Source: Burkholderiaceae bacterium (GTDB lineage Bacteria > Pseudomonadota > Gammaproteobacteria > Burkholderiales > Burkholderiaceae). Taken from it: a stretch of 11,160 bases of DNA. Location of the stretch: the NCBI GenBank assembly GCA_017998575.1, contig JAGOCV010000116.1, positions 1 through 11,160 of the forward strand, read 5' to 3'. Shown piece after piece: positions 1-5,636 of the stretch. Position 1 is the stretch's first letter; each line of letters opens with the position of its first letter. The notes below the pieces were generated by a model. The model ran no database searches and was not told the DNA's origin. It worked only from the letters and a program-made list of their open reading frames with translations. Made by a program: the position numbers and the translations under genes.

Positions 1-504
1 GTTGTGCTCTTCGCGGTACACGCCCGGGGGCACCGAGATCAGGTCGCGCTCGCCCAGTTCGGCTTCCCACTTCTGGCCGTCCTTCTCGCAGACGACTTTC
101 ATCTTCCCGCGCATGACGAAGAAGATTTCTTCCACGTCGTAGTGGATGTGCGAGGGGCCGATGTTGCCGGCCGGGATCAGCATGGTGGAGAAGGTGAAGT
201 GCGCCGACGGCACGGTGTTGCTGTCGTTGTGCACGCCAGCGGCACCGGTGCCCACGTAGCGCATCTGCGCACGGCGGTAGGTGGGGTTGAAGTCGGCCTG
301 GAACTTGAGGGCATCCCAGTCGTACTTGCGGGTGGACTTGCGCGCCACGCGCGATTCCATCCACTGCTCGAAGCTCTGGCCTTCGGCCTGCATCATCGAC
401 TTCTGGATCTCCGCCTCGGGCGGAATGTTGGCGTCCTGCAGGCCGCGCTCGTTGAAGACCGGCTCGTTGGAGGCCAGCACGTTGGGGGGAACGGCAGCGT
501 TCAT
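1..504 (-). CDS. Cupin-domain protein (C-terminus beyond left edge)
   Basis: The first 168 codons are present; the gene runs off the left edge in frame. The start at 504 is preceded by a clear AAGGAG seven bases upstream (512-517), so it is well supported. Residues 1-100 form an N-terminal extension without a recognised motif. The cupin barrel follows: motif 1 is G113, H119-I-H121, E126 and G133 (spacing G-x5-HxH-x4-E-x6-G), and motif 2 has G151 then PPG at 159-161. The canonical fourth ligand (P-x-G-x2-H) is Arg164 here, with H167 three residues on. Three ligands (H119, H121, E126) would still permit metal binding. It is the last visible gene of the operon, 33 bp after the SDR. Single-domain cupins in catabolic operons may be dioxygenases, isomerases or ligand-binding proteins; I cannot tell which. 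Family call is firm, function unknown. Confidence 0.85.
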   Translation of the reverse strand, partial: MNAAVPPNVLASNEPVFNERGLQDANIPPEAEIQKSMMQAEGQSFEQWMESRVARKSTRKYDWDALKFQADFNPTYRRAQMRYVGTGAAGVHNDSNTVPSAHFTFSTMLIPAGNIGPSHIHYDVEEIFFVMRGKMKVVCEKDGQKWEAELGERDLISVPPGVYREEHN

Positions 505-537
505 GGGTTTGCTCCTTGCAAAGAAACGACGTTGATA

Positions 538-1302
538 TCAGTTCATGACGAAGCCGCCGTTGACCGGCAGCAACTGGCCCGTGACGAAACCGGCCGAACG
601 CGTGAGCAGGAACAGCGCGGCGGCGTGCAGGTCTTCGGGCACCTGCGGGCGCTGGATGGCGCGGCCCTGCAGGTAGTAGGCGTGCCGCTCTTCGGGCACG
701 TATTCGGTGGCCTCGACCAGGGTAAGGCCGGGCGCGATGGCGTTGACGGTGATGCCGTCGGCGCCCAGCTCGCGCGCCATGCTGCGCGTCATCGCGATGA
801 CCGCGCCCTTGCTGGCCACGTAGGCCATGAGGCGCGGCGCGCCCCACAGCGCCGTGTCGGACGCGAGGTTGACCACGCGGCCCGAGCCGCTGGCGGCCAG
901 ATGCGGCCACGCGGCGTTGGTCACCAGCCAGGTGCCGCGCACGTTGACGTTCATCACGCGGTCGAACATGTCCACGGCCAGCTGGTCCATGGTCTTGCCG
1001 CCCGAATTGGTGATGGCCGCGTTGTTGATCAGACCATCCAGGCCGCCGAGCCACTGCGCGGCCTGGGCCACGCCGGTTTCGATGGCGGCGGGATCGAGCA
1101 GGTCCATCGGCACGTAGTGCGCGGCGTCGCCCAGCTGCTGCGCCACCTGGCGGCCCTGCTCGTGCAGCACGTCGGACAGCACCACGCGTGCGCCGGCGGC
1201 CACCAGCGCGCGCGCGAAGCTCTCGCCCAGCCCGCGGGCCGCGCCCGTGACGAGCACGCGGCGGCCGTCGAGCCGGATTTCGGAGGAATTGCCTTCGACC
1301 AT
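538..1302 (-). CDS. Short-chain dehydrogenase/reductase (SDR family, classical)
   Basis: A 254-residue classical SDR, the normal length for the family. The cofactor motif TGAARGLG is at 19-26, and Asp44 at the end of the second strand suggests NAD(H) preference. The NNAA motif is at 93-96. The catalytic tetrad is complete: N120, S148, Y161 and K165 (YxxxK). The C-terminus ends in the usual GQLLPVNGG pattern. The ATG at 1302 lies 14 bp after the permease stop without a strong ribosome site; a CTG overlapping the permease stop is an alternative start, but the Rossmann fold needs no extra residues. The operon context (Rieske ferredoxin, uptake system) fits oxidation of an alcohol or a cis-dihydrodiol, but SDR substrate specificity cannot be read from these motifs. 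The ketoreductase-like fold (FabG relatives) is the main alternative reading. Confidence 0.93.
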   Translation of the reverse strand: MVEGNSSEIRLDGRRVLVTGAARGLGESFARALVAAGARVVLSDVLHEQGRQVAQQLGDAAHYVPMDLLDPAAIETGVAQAAQWLGGLDGLINNAAITNSGGKTMDQLAVDMFDRVMNVNVRGTWLVTNAAWPHLAASGSGRVVNLASDTALWGAPRLMAYVASKGAVIAMTRSMARELGADGITVNAIAPGLTLVEATEYVPEERHAYYLQGRAIQRPQVPEDLHAAALFLLTRSAGFVTGQLLPVNGGFVMN

Positions 1303-1316
1303 ATCCGTCGTGCCGC

Positions 1317-2102
1317 TCAGGCCGAACGCCGCTCGGCGCTGGGCAGGTAATGAAGCACCCGGCGCTCGGCGATCACCACGGCGTAGTACGCCACGATGCC
1401 GATCACGGTGAGTGCGCCGATCACCACGAACACGCCGGCCGTGTTGCCCTGGCCTTCGAAGAAGGTGAGCAGGTAACCCAGGCCCATGTTGCCGCCCACC
1501 AGCTCGCCCACCACCACACCGATGACGGCGAGCGTGGAGCCGATGCGCAGGCCCGAGAACAGCGGCGGCAGCGTGGTCGGGAACTCGACCATGCGGAACA
1601 CCTGGCCGCGCGTGGCCGAGAACGACCGCGCGAGGTTGATGATGTCGTGGTCCATGGCGCGCATGGCCGACAGCACGTTGATCAGCACCGGGAAGAACAC
1701 GATCAGGATGGCCACCAGGATCTTGGGATAGACCGTGTAGCCCAGCCACATCACGAACAGCGGCGCGAACGCCACCTTGGGCGCAATCTGCAGTGCGAGA
1801 AGGTACGGCGAGAGCACGGCCTCGACGCGCGGCGACAGGCCCAGCGCATAGCCGATGCCCGCGCCCAGGGCCGAGCCCAGGATGAAGCCCACCACCACTT
1901 CGAGCGCGGTGATGCCCGAGTGCCACAGCAGGCGCTCGGTGCCCCAGATGCGCACGGCTTCGCGGCAGACGTCCGAGAAGCTGGGCAGCACGAACGACGG
2001 CATGCCCAGCCAGCCCGGAACGAATTCCCAGACCAGCAGGAAGATGACCAGGACGGCCAGGCTCCAGCCGGCGGTGATCAGTCGGTCGCGTTGCGGATTC
2101 AT
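1317..2102 (-). CDS. ABC transporter permease, NitT/TauT (SsuC/TauC-like) family
   Basis: A 261-residue inner-membrane permease with about six hydrophobic segments (roughly 12-30, 66-88, 96-120, 126-146, 188-208 and 224-245), the normal size and layout for SsuC/TauC relatives. The cytoplasmic EAA-like loop that docks the ATPase is at about 157-190 (NLARSFSATRGQVF onward, then LPPLFSGLRIG). It would form the channel for the substrate-binding protein and ATPase encoded upstream in the same operon. The ATG at 2102 has no Shine-Dalgarno; the bases before it are a CA/GA-rich run. A 136-bp gap containing a multi-hairpin repeat separates it from the binding-protein gene, so its expression may be lower than that of the binding protein. 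Family call is firm; substrate (sulfonate, nitrate, aromatic carboxylate, pyrimidine) is open. Confidence 0.93.
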   Translation of the reverse strand: MNPQRDRLITAGWSLAVLVIFLLVWEFVPGWLGMPSFVLPSFSDVCREAVRIWGTERLLWHSGITALEVVVGFILGSALGAGIGYALGLSPRVEAVLSPYLLALQIAPKVAFAPLFVMWLGYTVYPKILVAILIVFFPVLINVLSAMRAMDHDIINLARSFSATRGQVFRMVEFPTTLPPLFSGLRIGSTLAVIGVVVGELVGGNMGLGYLLTFFEGQGNTAGVFVVIGALTVIGIVAYYAVVIAERRVLHYLPSAERRSA

Positions 2103-2138
2103 GTGTGTGTCTGTCTATCTGGGCAGCAATGGTGGTGA

Positions 2139-2236
2139 TGCCGGGGACACCGCGGAACCGGCTGTGCCGGGCCGCGGGTGTCGCCCCCTCGCAGGGGGTT
2201 GGCGGACCACACGGAGTGGGAAAGCCTGGGGGTGAG
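2139..2236. repeat. Intergenic multi-hairpin element, Comamonadaceae-type
   Basis: Between the binding-protein and permease genes lie three hairpins in series. The first is long: arm 2146-2155 (GACACCGCGG) pairs with 2172-2182 with one bulged G, and continues as CCGGC (2158-2162) with GCCGG (2166-2170) around a TGT loop. The second is CCCCC (2184-2188) / GGGGG (2194-2198). The third is CCAC (2207-2210) / GTGG (2216-2219). The layout (a GACACC/GGTGTC stem, a C5/G5 hairpin, an end reading AGCCTGGGGGTG) matches from memory a highly repeated intergenic element of Acidovorax/Variovorax-type genomes; only one copy is in this window. Being transcribed within the operon, it could stabilise the 3' end of the upstream message or attenuate read-through to the permease. 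Structure is seen directly; repeat identity and role are inferred. Confidence 0.7.
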
Positions 2237-2238
2237 CC

Positions 2239-3237
2239 TTACTTCACGAACTGGTTGGTGTAGAGGTCCTTGAGCGGAACTTCCTTGGGCACGATGGCGT
2301 TGCCCACGTAGAACTTCTGCAGCTCGCCCAGGCGAGCCTCGTCCATGGTGCCCGGCACCTTCTGGTTGGCGTAGACGTACTTGTTGTACATCTCGAAGGT
2401 CTTCTCGATGGTGGCTTCCTTGCCCTTGTGCTGCGGCACGGCGGCCACGTAGGCCTTGGCGGCTTCCTTGGGGTTGGCCATGATGTCCTTCATGCCCTTG
2501 AGCGTGGCGCGCACGAGCTTTTGCACCAGCTGCGGGTTCTCGGCAATCGTCTTGTCCGAGACCAGGATGGCCTGCGCCATGCTCTTGAAGTACACGTCGG
2601 CCGGGATGATGCTGACCTTGGCGCCGGCTTCCATGGCCGAGACCGTCCAGTCGGGCACCGCCGCCATGGCCGCGGCCTTGCGGCTGGCGAACAGCTGCCA
2701 CACGCCCGCGGGGCCGGCAGCCTGGATGTCCAGGTCGTTCTTGGTCATGCCCGACTTGGAGAGCATGCCCAGCAGGGCGTAGTAGCCGGTGTCGGTGTAG
2801 GCGATGGTGGTCACCGTCTTGCCGCGCAGTTCGCGCGGGCTTTCGATGCGCTCGTCCTCGTGGCTGACCAGCTGCATCAGCGAGCCGGCGCCCAGCACGG
2901 CCACGGCCTTGACGGGGATGCCCTGGGCGCGCGCGATGATGGGCGTGTCGCCGATGGCGCCGCCGATGACCGCGTTGCCCGCGCCCACCTGCTTGGCGAC
3001 GTCGACGCCGCCGCGGCCGGTGACGAACTTCACATCCAGGCCTTCGGCCTTGTAGTAGCCCTTGGCCTGGGCCAGCATCCACGGGCCGAACGCCGGCAGC
3101 GTGGCGCTGGAGGGCAGCAGGTAGGTGATCTCCTGCATCGCCTGGGCCGAGGCCGCCAGGGGCGCGCCGAAGGCGCAGGCGGCGGCGATCGCCAGGCAGG
3201 CACGGCGGGTGGCCGAGGCAACGGGACGGAAGCTCAT
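2239..3237 (-). CDS. ABC transporter periplasmic substrate-binding protein, SsuA/TauA/NMT1 family
   Basis: A 332-residue exported binding protein of usual length. The start at 3237 is supported by GGAG six bases upstream and by an immediate signal peptide: residues 1-12 are basic, 13-28 hydrophobic, with likely cleavage after ASA (31) or AQA (33). The basic part reads TRRACLA, near a twin-arginine consensus, so Tat export is possible but Sec is as likely. The mature protein opens with the family pattern (ITYLLPSS..., then AQAKGYYKAEGLDVKF), followed by the GGVDVAKQVGAGNAVIGGA segment that lines the ligand cleft. It should deliver ligand to the permease encoded next and the ATPase encoded before it (56 bp upstream). 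Related proteins bind sulfonates, nitrate, phthalate-type acids or thiamine precursors; no motif here decides among them. Confidence 0.94.
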   Translation of the reverse strand: MSFRPVASATRRACLAIAAACAFGAPLAASAQAMQEITYLLPSSATLPAFGPWMLAQAKGYYKAEGLDVKFVTGRGGVDVAKQVGAGNAVIGGAIGDTPIIARAQGIPVKAVAVLGAGSLMQLVSHEDERIESPRELRGKTVTTIAYTDTGYYALLGMLSKSGMTKNDLDIQAAGPAGVWQLFASRKAAAMAAVPDWTVSAMEAGAKVSIIPADVYFKSMAQAILVSDKTIAENPQLVQKLVRATLKGMKDIMANPKEAAKAYVAAVPQHKGKEATIEKTFEMYNKYVYANQKVPGTMDEARLGELQKFYVGNAIVPKEVPLKDLYTNQFVK

Positions 3238-3293
3238 GGTGTTCTCCAGATCAGGGTTGGGGAGGAACGGTTGGGGAAATCGGTTCGGCGTGC

Positions 3294-4100
3294 TCAGTGC
3301 ACTTCGGTGTTGGCGTCGAGCTTGAGCAGGTCCATCAGCTGGCCCACATAGGCGCCCACGCGCTCGTGCTTGCGGCGCTGCATGGGGTTGTCGCGGCCGG
3401 GGATGTCGACCGGGATCTGCTCGATGATGGTGCCGGGGCGCTCGCTCATCACCAGGATGCGGTCGGACAGCGCGACGGCCTCGACCAGGTCGTGGGTGAT
3501 GAACAGCACCGTCTTGCCGTGCTTTTGCACCGTGCGGGCCAGGTCCTGCTGCAGGATCATCTTGGTCTGCGCGTCGAGCGCGGAGAACGGCTCGTCCATC
3601 AGCAGCACCTGCGGATCGACCGCGAGCGTGCGCGCCATGGCGGCGCGCTGGCGCATGCCGCCCGACAGCTGGTGCGGATAGTGGCCGCCGAAGCCGGTCA
3701 GGTGGCACTGGTCCAGCAGGCGCTCGGACGTGGCCTTGCGGTCGGCCTTCTTCACGCCGCGCAGCTCGAGCCCGAACTCCACGTTCTCGGCGATGGTGCG
3801 CCAGGGCATGAGCAGGTCTTTCTGCAGCATGAAGGCGACGTGGCGGTTGGGGCCCGACACCTCGTGGCCGCCCACCTTCACGGTGCCGGCCGAGGGCCTG
3901 GCCAGGCCCGAGCCCATGTTGAGCAGGGTGCTCTTGCCGCAGCCCGAGGGGCCGATGATGGACACCACCTCGCCGGGCTGGATGGCGAAGGTGACGTTGG
4001 TGGCCGCCAGCACCTCGCCCGACGTACCGCGCGCCGGGAAGCGCTTGTCGACACCGATGAACTCGATCGCGGGCGTGCCCGCCGCAGGCACGGCGCTCAT
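3294..4100 (-). CDS. ABC transporter ATP-binding protein, NitT/TauT (SsuB/TauB-like) family
   Basis: A 268-residue ATPase with every expected motif in order: Walker A GPSGCGKST (50-58), Q-loop Gln93, signature LSGGM (145-149), Walker B VLLMDE (165-170), D-loop SALD (173-176) and switch His203. The LQKDLLMPWRT stretch after the Q-loop is typical of SsuB/TauB/NrtD-type subunits. I chose the ATG at 4100 because it overlaps the ferredoxin stop as ATGA (4097-4100), implying translational coupling, and because the nucleotide-binding domain starts at about residue 12. It would energise uptake through the downstream permease, with the binding protein encoded between them. Its order (ATPase, binding protein, permease) differs from tauABC but is ordinary. 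Substrate unknown. Confidence 0.95.
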   Translation of the reverse strand: MSAVPAAGTPAIEFIGVDKRFPARGTSGEVLAATNVTFAIQPGEVVSIIGPSGCGKSTLLNMGSGLARPSAGTVKVGGHEVSGPNRHVAFMLQKDLLMPWRTIAENVEFGLELRGVKKADRKATSERLLDQCHLTGFGGHYPHQLSGGMRQRAAMARTLAVDPQVLLMDEPFSALDAQTKMILQQDLARTVQKHGKTVLFITHDLVEAVALSDRILVMSERPGTIIEQIPVDIPGRDNPMQRRKHERVGAYVGQLMDLLKLDANTEVH

Positions 4101-4447
4101 GCGGCCACCACCGGAATCTTCACCTCGACGCGGCCGGCGCCGTTGACGCGCACGGGATAGCACTTGAGGTCGCGCTGGCCGATTTCGTTCTTGCACTTGC
4201 CGGTGGCGATCTCGAAGCGCGCTTCGTGCAGCGGGCATTCGATGTGGCCGTCTTCCTGGAAGCCCTGCGACAGCAGCGCGTAGGCGTGCGGGCAGACGTC
4301 CTCCAGCGCATGCACCTGCTCATCGAGCAGGAACAGGCCGATCTTCTCGGCCCCCACCACCACGCCCGTGGGAAAGTCCGGATCGAGTTGATCGCGCGCG
4401 GCCACGTCGTGCCACGTGCCGCCGTCGTTTTCAGTTGCTTCGTTCAT
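4097..4447 (-). CDS. Rieske-type [2Fe-2S] ferredoxin
   Basis: A small soluble protein of 116 residues. The cluster-binding signature is complete: C52-P-H54, sixteen residues, then C71-P-L-H74. Length and spacing fit the ferredoxin component of three-component ring-hydroxylating dioxygenases (BphA3/AndAb-like), also resembling the small subunit of nitrite reductase NirD. I chose the ATG at 4447 (AGGTG five bases upstream) over an in-frame TTG at 4495, which would add 16 unconserved residues. It is the first gene of the operon and overlaps the transporter ATPase by four bases. It should carry electrons from a flavin reductase to a terminal oxygenase, but neither partner is encoded in the window; they may lie left of position 1 or elsewhere. 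Its coupling to a transporter ATPase rather than to an oxygenase gene is unusual. Confidence 0.92.
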   Translation of the reverse strand: MNEATENDGGTWHDVAARDQLDPDFPTGVVVGAEKIGLFLLDEQVHALEDVCPHAYALLSQGFQEDGHIECPLHEARFEIATGKCKNEIGQRDLKCYPVRVNGAGRVEVKIPVVAA

Positions 4448-4480
4448 CGTGCACCTGCAGGGAGAGGGTGGGGCGGTCGG

Positions 4481-4505
4481 CGTTTCTTGTTTCAAATCAG
4501 AAACG
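4481..4505. promoter_or_regulatory. Inverted repeat in the operon leader (GTTTC / GAAAC with alternative pairing)
   Basis: CGTTTC (4481-4486) and GAAACG (4500-4505) are perfect inverted arms around 13 bp. A second GTTTC at 4489-4493 also matches GAAAC at 4500-4504 with a 6-bp spacer. In the operon transcript one GUUUC could therefore pair with either of two GAAAC copies. The repeat lies just downstream of the predicted start point, so it may be a second operator or an RNA hairpin. It is AT-richer than its surroundings. Confidence 0.35.
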
Positions 4506-4507
4506 TC

Positions 4508-4530
4508 GATTCATTACGGAATCAGTATTC
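4508..4530. promoter_or_regulatory. Candidate operator: overlapping GATTC/GAATC inverted repeats
   Basis: GATTC (4508-4512) is repeated inverted as GAATC (4519-4523) with a 6-bp spacer, and GAAT (4519-4522) is inverted again as ATTC (4527-4530) with a 4-bp spacer, giving three half-sites about 9-10 bp apart. They cover the predicted -10 and start point of the minus-strand promoter, a position suited to repression. The cognate regulator is unknown; neither LysR gene in the window is adjacent. Confidence 0.4.
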
Positions 4531-4552
4531 GTGACCGCCTATTGAACGTCAA
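4524..4552 (-). promoter_or_regulatory. Candidate sigma70 promoter of the Rieske/ABC operon
   Basis: On the minus strand TTGACG (-35, 4552-4547; five of six consensus bases) is followed after exactly 17 bases by AATACT (-10, 4529-4524; four of six). Transcription would start near 4517, giving a leader of about 70 nt before the ferredoxin ATG at 4447. It is the best promoter-like pair I found in the divergent region and points at the operon. No experimental support is available here. Confidence 0.55.
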
Positions 4553-4735
4553 TGCAAGGCCCAGGTGTCTTGTAGGGTATTGGCCCCACAGTGGTGCCCA
4601 GAGGCGGCCGCACGACCGGAAACACCACCGCAGTGCGGGAAATCCCCTAGATGGCGCATGCCGTCCGGCGGGTGCCGGGGCTATCCTCGATGCGCTTTCC
4701 GCCACACCCCCAACCACCCTCTGCGCACCGCTCTC

Positions 4736-5620
4736 ATGGCCACCCATCACATCGGACTCGTCGGCGTCGGCCTCATGGGGCACGGCATCGCCACCAACCT
4801 CCAGAAGGGCGGCCACCGCCTGACGCTGCTCGAACATCCGGGCAACCAGCCGCTCGATGCGTTGCGGGCCGCCGGCGCACGCACGGCGGCCACGGTGCCC
4901 GAGCTGGCGCGCGCCGTCGATGTGCTCCTGCTGTGCGTGACCGGCAGCCCGCAGGTCGAGGCCGTGCTGACAGGGGAGGACGGCGCGCTGGCGCACCTGG
5001 CGCCCGGCAGCCTCGTCATCGATTGCTCCACCGCCGTTCCGGCTTCCACCGAGCGCATGGCCGCAGCCGCCCAGGCGCGCGGCCTGCATTTCCTGGATGC
5101 GCCCATGACGCGCACGCCGAAGGAAGCGGCCGAGGGCCGGCTCAACCTGCTGGTGGGCGGTGACGCGGCGCTGTTCGCGCAGTGGCGGCCCGTGCTGGCC
5201 TGCTTTGCCGAAAACATCACCCACGTGGGCCCGGCGGGCGCGGGCCACCGCATGAAGCTGCTGCACAACTACGTGTCACTGGGCACGGTGGCACTGCTGG
5301 CCGAGGCCGCGGCGTGCGCCCAGCGCGCCGGCATGGCGCCCGAGGTGTTCGTCGACGTGCTGGCCAAGGGCGGCGGCGCCGGCGTGGCGCTGGAGCGGCT
5401 GCGCGGCGCCATCACCACGGGCGATCCGTCGGCGCTGCGCTTTGCCATGTCCAACGCGCAGAAAGATCTCACCTACTACCAGCAGATGGCCGCCGATACC
5501 GGCGCGGTCCGCGACATCGGCGCAGCGGTGCTGGACACCTACGCGCAGGCCGTGCAGGACGGCGGCGGCGACCGGCTGGTGCCCGAGCTGGTGGCGCAGC
5601 TGGCGCGACGCGGCGGCTGA
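4736..5620 (+). CDS. NAD(P)-dependent beta-hydroxyacid dehydrogenase (3-hydroxyisobutyrate dehydrogenase family, YihU-like substrate loop)
   Basis: A 294-residue enzyme, standard length for the family. The N-terminal Rossmann motif is GVGLMGHG (10-17), and Glu33 at the end of the second strand suggests NAD(H). The substrate region starts DCST (96-99). The loop usually reading DAPVSGG is DAPMTRTPKEA (121-131) here, with R126-T127. The catalytic lysine is K174 in GAGHRMKLLHN, with N178, Y179 and S181 following. The P-x-x-R-T loop and K-L-x-x-N-Y-x-S segment resemble sulfolactaldehyde reductase YihU as I remember it, hinting at a strongly anionic substrate, but YihU has Asn where this protein has H177. 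The ATG at 4736 begins just before the Rossmann fold. It is divergent from the Rieske/ABC operon and may share its pathway. Expected reaction: reversible reduction of a semialdehyde to a 3-hydroxyacid. Confidence 0.93.
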   Translation: MATHHIGLVGVGLMGHGIATNLQKGGHRLTLLEHPGNQPLDALRAAGARTAATVPELARAVDVLLLCVTGSPQVEAVLTGEDGALAHLAPGSLVIDCSTAVPASTERMAAAAQARGLHFLDAPMTRTPKEAAEGRLNLLVGGDAALFAQWRPVLACFAENITHVGPAGAGHRMKLLHNYVSLGTVALLAEAAACAQRAGMAPEVFVDVLAKGGGAGVALERLRGAITTGDPSALRFAMSNAQKDLTYYQQMAADTGAVRDIGAAVLDTYAQAVQDGGGDRLVPELVAQLARRGG

Positions 5621-5636
5621 GCCACCGCGTGCTCAG
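5617..5636. terminator. Candidate bidirectional hairpin at a convergent junction
   Basis: CTGAGC (5617-5622) and GCTCAG (5631-5636) form a perfect 6-bp stem with an 8-base loop. The stem contains the stop codons of both converging genes (TGA 5618-5620 plus, TCA 5633-5635 for the minus gene). There is no T-tract on either side, so it would be weak as an intrinsic terminator. Confidence 0.3.

Larger units (their letters stand above)
4448..4735. other. Divergent intergenic region between the operon and the dehydrogenase gene
   Basis: These 288 bp separate two divergently transcribed genes. The left half holds the candidate minus-strand promoter and inverted repeats annotated separately. For the plus-strand gene I see only a weak candidate: TATCCT (4682-4687) as -10 with a poor -35 (ATGCCG, 4658-4663, spacer 18). 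No Shine-Dalgarno precedes the ATG at 4736. No credible small gene or RNA is visible. Confidence 0.6.

Noticed and set aside
4..1350. A 448-codon plus-strand open frame opposite the cupin and SDR genes
   Set aside because: Its product is rich in His, Arg, Ala and Gly with no domain, and it is the antisense shadow of two genes with complete motifs in GC-rich DNA.
1303..1926. Upstream extension of the SDR frame into the permease gene
   Set aside because: The extension is the out-of-frame shadow of the permease and does not resemble a protein domain; the SDR fold is complete from 1302.
3238..3708. Upstream extension of the first binding-protein frame into the ATPase gene
   Set aside because: A good signal peptide and ribosome site begin at 3237; the extension is Arg/Pro/His-rich shadow sequence.
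4448..4495. Longer ferredoxin start at TTG 4495
   Set aside because: It adds 16 residues unrelated to the family, and the ATG at 4447 has a better-placed ribosome site.
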